Shown: piece by piece, positions 59,001-64,000 of the stretch | How positions within the stretch are numbered: position 1 is the stretch's first letter | Layout of the letters: each line of letters starts with the position of its first letter | Assembly (NCBI GenBank): GCA_031308135.1 | Contig: JAHLJT010000631.1 | Span: forward strand, 159,936,921-160,000,920 | Length of the DNA stretch: 64,000 nucleotides | From: Acheta domesticus | Lineage: Eukaryota; Arthropoda; Insecta; Orthoptera; Gryllidae | Reading direction: 5' to 3' | Notes under the pieces: generated by a model | What the model saw: the letters and a program-made list of their open reading frames with translations, nothing else | Database searches by the model: none | Told to the model about the DNA's origin: nothing | Position numbers and translations under genes: made by a program

Positions 59001-59768
59001 TTCTTGAAACATATCCATTTGAGATATTTTCATTTTAATATATTCCTGGTAGTTACGCCAGTTGGCTTTGGAGTAGTTCCACTTAATATTCTCTTGCAGA
59101 GGATTCGAGATACAAGAAGAATCGCTGATAATCGTGAAAATGGGAAAGTGGTCACTGTCGTGAGGGTCATCCAGCGCATACCAATTGCATTTAGAGGCCA
59201 GGCTGTTGGAGCTGAGTGTGAGGTCAATTGCACTAAGCTGTCCATTACTAATATTGAAGTGTGTAGGTTGCCCGTTATTTAGTACTGCCAAATCAGATTC
59301 TTCAATAATAGCTTCCATATTGATGCCTGTTGAGTCGGTTTTATACGATCCCCAGAGGGTATTATGGCTATTAACATCACCTAATAGAATAAAGGGCTTA
59401 GATAATTGTTTTATGATATCCTTCACTTCATTATTTTCGAATTGATAGCTGTTGGGTATCTATATGTTGCATATACTTATGGAAAAGGGAACTTGTATTT
59501 GTATTGATATTGTCTCAATATCGGATCTGATATCAAAATGGTTTGCTTTTATATAATTTTTAACAAAAATAGCAAGACCTCCACTTTCAATAGAAGAAGT
59601 TGATCTATTTCTATTGTAGCACTTGAATCCTTTTAATTTACCAGATTTATTTACTTTGAAGTTAGTTCCCTGCACACATACTATTTCAGGCTTGAATTTC
59701 TCACACAAAATTTGTATTCTTTCATATCGAGGGTGAAAACCATTAGTTTTCCATTGTAGAATATTCAT
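56040..59768 (-). pseudogene. LINE copy 2 ORF2, frameshifted
   Basis: The endonuclease begins MNILQW at 59768 but has lost key residues: QWK where QWN is expected and QGT where QET carries the catalytic Glu. GDVNSHN, SAIDLT and SDHFPI remain. RT motifs are split over several frames: NYRPLSLT and FGFRPGYSTT (58336-57854), LPQG-equivalent VRQGSILS (57981-57742), and YADD at the start of the 580-codon 3' frame (57782-56040). The RNase H-like region keeps TAEL but reads YAK and YSNS where Asp residues are expected. The C-terminal CDQCN-H-C finger is intact. At least three frameshifts and several stops. Confidence 0.85.
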
Positions 59769-59792
59769 CAAATATATTTCTATTTATTAAAT

Positions 59793-61190
59793 TTAAACAG
59801 AAGTAGAAGTATCACTTCCTGAATCTTCATTAAGTGAGTTACTAATTTCTAATTTGTTTATAATTCTGGTGAACCTGTTTTTAATGGATCTTTCTGTTAG
59901 GAGAGGATATGTAATAGTCATCATCTGGATAATAGACTGAGTGTCGTAGGGATAGTCTTTAGCTGTAATAATAGGGTTTTTAGCTCCAAAGCAGTTTTCA
60001 ACGAAATTTTTAAATTGTATGTAATTGAGTGGAAATTGTTTAGGTTTTTTCATCAATAATCTTCTGGATTGGCTTAATTAGTTCATCAATAGATTTGATT
60101 TGAATGTCTTCTTATGTTATTGTGTTTTCACTTTCATCATTTTTAGTTTTTTTCTTTTTCTTTATTGGTTGTTTTGGGATGTCATTATTAGTAGTTTTGG
60201 ATGTACAATTATCAGCATCATGTTGAGAGGAAGATTCACTTGTTAAAGGTTTTTTATTCATAATTGGTAAATTACTGCTATTAACCATACTATGCTCATC
60301 TATCTCGTTCAAGGTGTGTTGTGGCCCCTTGTGTTATCATTGCCTCCTGTTTTTGACATTGTTTTGGAGTGTCATTATTAGTAGTTTTGGGTGTACAGTT
60401 ATCATCATCACTTGAGAGGGAGATTCAGATGTTAAAGTTCTGTTATTGATAATTGGTAAGTTCCTGTTATTAACCATACTATGTTCTTCTATTTGGTTCA
60501 GGGTGTTTTGTGACAGTTTTTTTGTTATCACTAACTCTTGTTCATGACTTTCTTTTAATTCTTGATTAACATAGTGAGCATTTAAGGTGGAGATCTTGGT
60601 AGGGCACTGGTTGGCAAGATGACCAGCTTGTCTACAATTGAAGCATGCCATGTAACTACTAAGTCACTTGTAAAGTAAATCCTATATGTTGTATTGTCAT
60701 AAAATATGGTCATTGAATCTGGAACCTTGTTAATGTCCTCTGGGTCAATAAAAGTCTGTCTCCTAAAACTCATAATGTGTGAGAAACCAGGTTCAGTAAC
60801 TCCTGCTTTGATGAAAGAAATGTTAGTGATTTTGTAGTTTCTCTTTCAATTACATCATGAGGTATGATAGGACAGACATTTGATATGATAATTCTCTTTT
60901 GTTTACTTATTAGGGCCTGACTGTTAAAATATGGTTTTGGATATTAATATTACTATGATTATCAGTTATATAGTCAGCAATTTCCTTACTGCTTAAGAAA
61001 ACACAAACTCTGTTGTTATAAATCCTTGATATAAACCTTATATTTGTAGAGTCAACAATTGTGGCTATTTATTTAAATAGTCTTTTATAGTAAGTCCTTC
61101 TTTTGATTCTATTACTATATTTTGATCCTTGTAGGGGAATACATCTCTTGTGGCTACACTAGCATATGACTTCTTGGTTGTTCATCATGT
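59793..61190 (-). pseudogene. LINE copy 2 ORF1, frameshifted and internally duplicated
   Basis: Homologous to copy 1 ORF1. Conserved pieces are SFRRQTFIDPEDI, the CCHC knuckle CFNCRQAGHLANQC, a lysine run, and the C-terminal YIQFKNFVENCF block. Frames break at the knuckle, after it, and before the lysine run. A 190-bp segment is duplicated in tandem (60171-60360 and 60361-60550). The 5' limit is approximate. Confidence 0.8.
60171..60550 (-). repeat. 190-bp tandem duplication inside copy 2 ORF1
   Basis: Both units encode EHSMVN...NLPI...LTSES...NCT-KTTNND. Offset is 190 bp (gtcattattagtag at 60181 and 60371). 190 is not a multiple of three, so the duplication itself shifts the frame. Copy 1 has one unit only. 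Confidence 0.75.
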
Positions 61191-61433
61191 TGGTAGATTC
61201 TTTGTTATGTTGCTGTTGCAGTCACCATTTGGCTTAATAAGTCCAGCCAGCTGCACACCCAGGCGGCTTGACTGTATTCTTGTAGTTTGTACAGTAGATT
61301 TTTCGTATAAATAGAGCACTTGAGACTTTACACTTTACACTTCTGCACTCGTATCGCAGACTTCGGTGCGGACACGCAGCGAGAACGATGTTGACACTAC
61401 GGAATCCACGAGTCGAATGAAAATAGAATATTA

Positions 61434-62109
61434 GCCGGAATGTTTCCACATGTTTATTGCCTACGTAGTTTTTACAAGACTATTCTATATGACATGTAAC
61501 CTGTTCCTCCTAAAGAGGTGAAACGAAACCACCAGGACCACTGCTCTGAATTGTGAATCAGCCCACTGCGAGCAATCGCAGAACGTTCGAACGGCGTGAA
61601 GGAAGTATGAGCGAGAAAATGGATCGCCTTGCAGCTCTCTACTAGATAGAAATGGCAAAACCACCCTTGTGGTCACATAATGAGATTTTTTCTTTCGTTC
61701 AGTAATAACTGTGTCAGCATCCTCAGTTTTACTTACTTTGTCGCTTTCGCCACTTGAACTATGGCAATTCTTTCCGAATCCGCGTTCAACCGCTCACTCG
61801 AAACAAATCATCATGTCACACACGTTTCAACTCACTTGCATTGTTTGAATCTGAGGATTCTCGTCTACCACATTTTGTACTTCATAGTTGGTTTATTTTT
61901 TTCGACGTGTGACAGTTTTATAAGGTAGTTTGGTTCGGACATGTAGAGCATTTCTTTTATTTCACTTAAATATTTTAAAAGGTAAGAAAAAGTTCTACTA
62001 GACGTAGTGAGCTAAGAATTTGTGTGTGTGCGAGTATAATTTGTGTTGTGTAAATGGAGAAGCTAAATTAATACTCTTCAGTGTGCCATTAAAATATAAT
62101 TGTTTTTGT
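61434..62109. other. intergenic, no supported feature
   Basis: Nothing recognised on either strand. Confidence 0.45.
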
Positions 62110-62560
62110 GAGCTGTCACCGGCGCAGGGAACATGCTCACGCCGTGATGGTGGTGAAGGGCTAAAGCATTTCTTGCGCAGTCACTGCCTGCTGAGGGGTC
62201 AGGCCGAGCTCAGGGCGAGGGCGAGGGCGAGGGCGAGGCGCCGAAGGGTGCGACCGCAAAAAGCTTGGAAATCCCGACCGGCTCGGCGGGGCAGGGCGGT
62301 GCGGGGCGGAGCAAGGCGAGGCGAGATGTGGCGCGGCGGGGTGGGGCGGGTAGAGGGACGCGTGGGTAGGGTGCGACAGGCGGGAGAGCAGCACGCCGCG
62401 CCGCGCGCTGCTTAGGGGAGGCCTGGAGGCGGAGACGCGGCTACGGAGCAGGGAGCCGGCCAGAGCGTCATGCTGCGAAGAGGTTGCTCGAGTGGGTGGC
62501 TAACATAATGTGCCTGGAGAACGGGTGAAGCTCGCCGATTGTCAGCCCGGCGGAAAACTG
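62110..62560. other. CpG island with GGGCGA repeats
   Basis: G-rich on plus; includes a short hexamer run (gggcga, about 62213-62243) and many GGGG-containing words at 62285-62350 that could form G-quadruplexes. Frames on both strands are compositional. Confidence 0.55.
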
Positions 62561-63681
62561 GAGAAAGAGGTTGAAAAAGATATGAAATTTTCAAATTTAT
62601 AAAACTTTATCGTACATGCGATACCTTAAGACAAACGTCGACTGCCACTATTTTTTTCTCTTACAAGACAACGTTTCTGCACAATTAACGTTTTTGCACG
62701 TTTGTCTCAAATCTAGTGAAAGGGGGATGGAACGCAAGCTATTGTAGCAGGCCTCCGCGGAGAATCTATTCCGAATTCTTGAATATGAGTAGCCCTTATT
62801 TAAGGTATGCTAGCTATAAGTTAATTGCAAACTTAACTATAGCTAGGCTATACGAATTCTCTGTCGCACTTTCCGTCGCCAAATCGAAGTTGAGCTGCGT
62901 GGTGCTCACGCATATTTGTATTGCCCCTTAAAAAATAAATGAATGCCTTCCCAGGGATATTAATGGAATAAATTGGTGGGAGGTGCACCTGGCCATGAAA
63001 GGGGCGTGACTAGCATCTTTAGAACTGGTGGAGTGCTCGGAACGTGAGAGCTATTCTGATGGCTTATCCAGTGCATGTGAGAAAGTGCTAGGCGCAAACA
63101 TCAAGCAATGGTAGTCATCATCAGCTATAGTAACTTCAGTAATTAAGCTATTATTTGAACTCGCTTTTATTCCAAACTAAATATGGTGTTGTGGTCGGTA
63201 CGAAACACACAAAAAGTATTCGCATTCCTTTCATAAGCATTCGTACTTTTGTTTTTACACTCTCTGGAAAATGTTTCCATGAAAAATATTTATTTATATT
63301 GCTAGAACCCAAGAAAACTGCTCTTTACAGCTTCTATTTAAAGAAATATCATTTATATGGATGCCCCTGAACAAAATATTGATTTTTTTCTTTCCAAGTT
63401 CATATATTAAGAGTTACGTTAAAACATGATGAAAGTGATCAGAGCGGGAGTTTTTTCATAAACAGTAATTGTGGGTTGTTTACCTTCGACGTGCATTAGC
63501 CTCACTTTGAATTTCTGAACTAAGTAATTCATTTTCTTATTTTTCACAAGCTTTCCAACATGATTTGAACCAATTCTTATAATATGGAAGAATTATTTCA
63601 TGTTTCTGAGCTCATCAAGTGCTATGGTCATTTGTACCGTAATTGCAGGGCATTCTTTATGTAATAATGGGATGTGGTGGT
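62561..63681. other. AT-rich DNA, no supported gene
   Basis: Nothing recognised. Confidence 0.5.
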
Positions 63682-63985
63682 GTTCTTCCCTCGATGGTGA
63701 GATCCGGCGCCGACATAATCTCGCCTTGCCTAATTTTCTCCATCAAGATAGCTCCAGGCACCGCCCCATCCAGAACAGGCTCTCAGCTCCCTACCAGTCT
63801 CCCTACATGTGTGGTTGTGTAGTGCATATAAGTGTAAGTGGGTGTCATTAAGACGTGATGATAGAACAAGGAAGAGGAAGGAATGATCGCTCGTGGTCCG
63901 TGGCCCGTTTGTTAGGGTATTACTCTGGTATTCACCTGGTGTTAATTGGAGGAACCTCGGAAAACTATAGAGCAGCTGGCCGCTA
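63682..63985 (+). repeat. repeat B, long copy
   Basis: Shares gttcttccctcgatgg, gagatccggcgccgac, ccctacatgtgtgg, gtgtaagtg, acaaggaagaggaagg, and tgttagggtatt...gagcagctgg with the copies at 33541-33868 and 31761-31872. It has no A/B boxes and no coding frame. Boundaries are estimated from the pairwise overlap. Confidence 0.6.
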
Positions 63986-64000
63986 AATGTCTTCACTTGT

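Larger units (their letters stand above)
55506..61421 (-). mobile_element. I-superfamily-like LINE, copy 2, decayed
   Basis: Second LINE of the same group, about 5.9 kb, with the same order: ORF1, ORF2 (EN-RT-RNase H-like-CCHC), 3' UTR (about 530 bp), tail. The tail is a tandem of AAAC units ((GTTT)n on plus, 55506-55525) instead of poly(A). Candidate target duplicates aatataatatt (55495-55505) and aatagaatatt (61422-61432) match at 10 of 11 bases. Both ORFs carry multiple frameshifts and stops. RT similarity to copy 1 is roughly 55-60% by eye, so this is another family or subfamily. Confidence 0.85.

Noticed and set aside
1..64000. CRISPR arrays, prokaryotic operons, phage or rRNA genes
   Set aside because: No regularly spaced short repeats with unique spacers, no Shine-Dalgarno-led gene series and no rRNA-like sequence seen; content is eukaryotic throughout.

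Overview
This window looks like nuclear DNA from an arthropod, most likely an insect with a large, repeat-rich genome (a polyneopteran such as a cockroach, termite or stick insect would fit, but the sequence does not settle the order). It is AT-rich, has almost no long open reading frames outside transposons, and carries several classes of eukaryotic mobile element: non-LTR retrotransposons, Penelope-like elements, hAT and Tc1/mariner relics, and tRNA-derived SINEs. I found no complete host gene. There are no operons, bacterial promoters, CRISPR arrays or rRNA genes.

Layout. 0-5 kb: AT-rich sequence with short GC-rich islands, a CCCCG pentamer array, and a broken Tc1/mariner transposase tail (minus strand). 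5.05-8.56 kb: copies of an unnamed repeat family, called PIR here (palindrome-forming interspersed repeat), built from monomers of about 310 bp. 8.77-14.25 kb: a full-length I-superfamily-like LINE on the minus strand, bounded by a perfect 10-bp target-site duplication. Its ORF1 is intact, and its ORF2 (APE endonuclease, RT, RNase H-like, CCHC) is broken by one TAG. 14.3-23.3 kb: AT-rich sequence with CpG-rich islands and a 496-bp hAT-type MITE with a perfect 8-bp duplication. 23.3-25.6 kb: old PIR copies, one split by a tRNA-SINE. 26-32 kb: islands and unannotated AT-rich DNA. 32.8-33.45 kb: a Penelope-like RT fragment, followed by a copy of a second unnamed repeat (repeat B). 34-45.3 kb: many PIR copies in both orientations, ending in a 2.5-kb palindrome. 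45.76-47.24 kb: a decayed hAT element with TIRs, an 8-bp duplication and a DUF4371-like transposase relic. 48.8-55.5 kb: islands, microsatellites, an unidentified coding relic, and a Penelope-like 3' end with inverted repeats. 55.5-61.4 kb: a second, heavily frameshifted LINE, related to the first but clearly diverged. 61.4-64 kb: a GC-rich island and another copy of repeat B.

How parts relate. The two LINEs share ORF order, a CCHC at each protein's expected place, and a short 3'-terminal stem-loop. In both, the RNase H-like domain lacks most catalytic Asp residues, so that loss probably predates their split. SINEs have inserted independently into at least two PIR copies, which orders the events. 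The GC-rich islands recur every few kb and are the best candidates for host regulatory DNA, but none carries a supportable coding exon.
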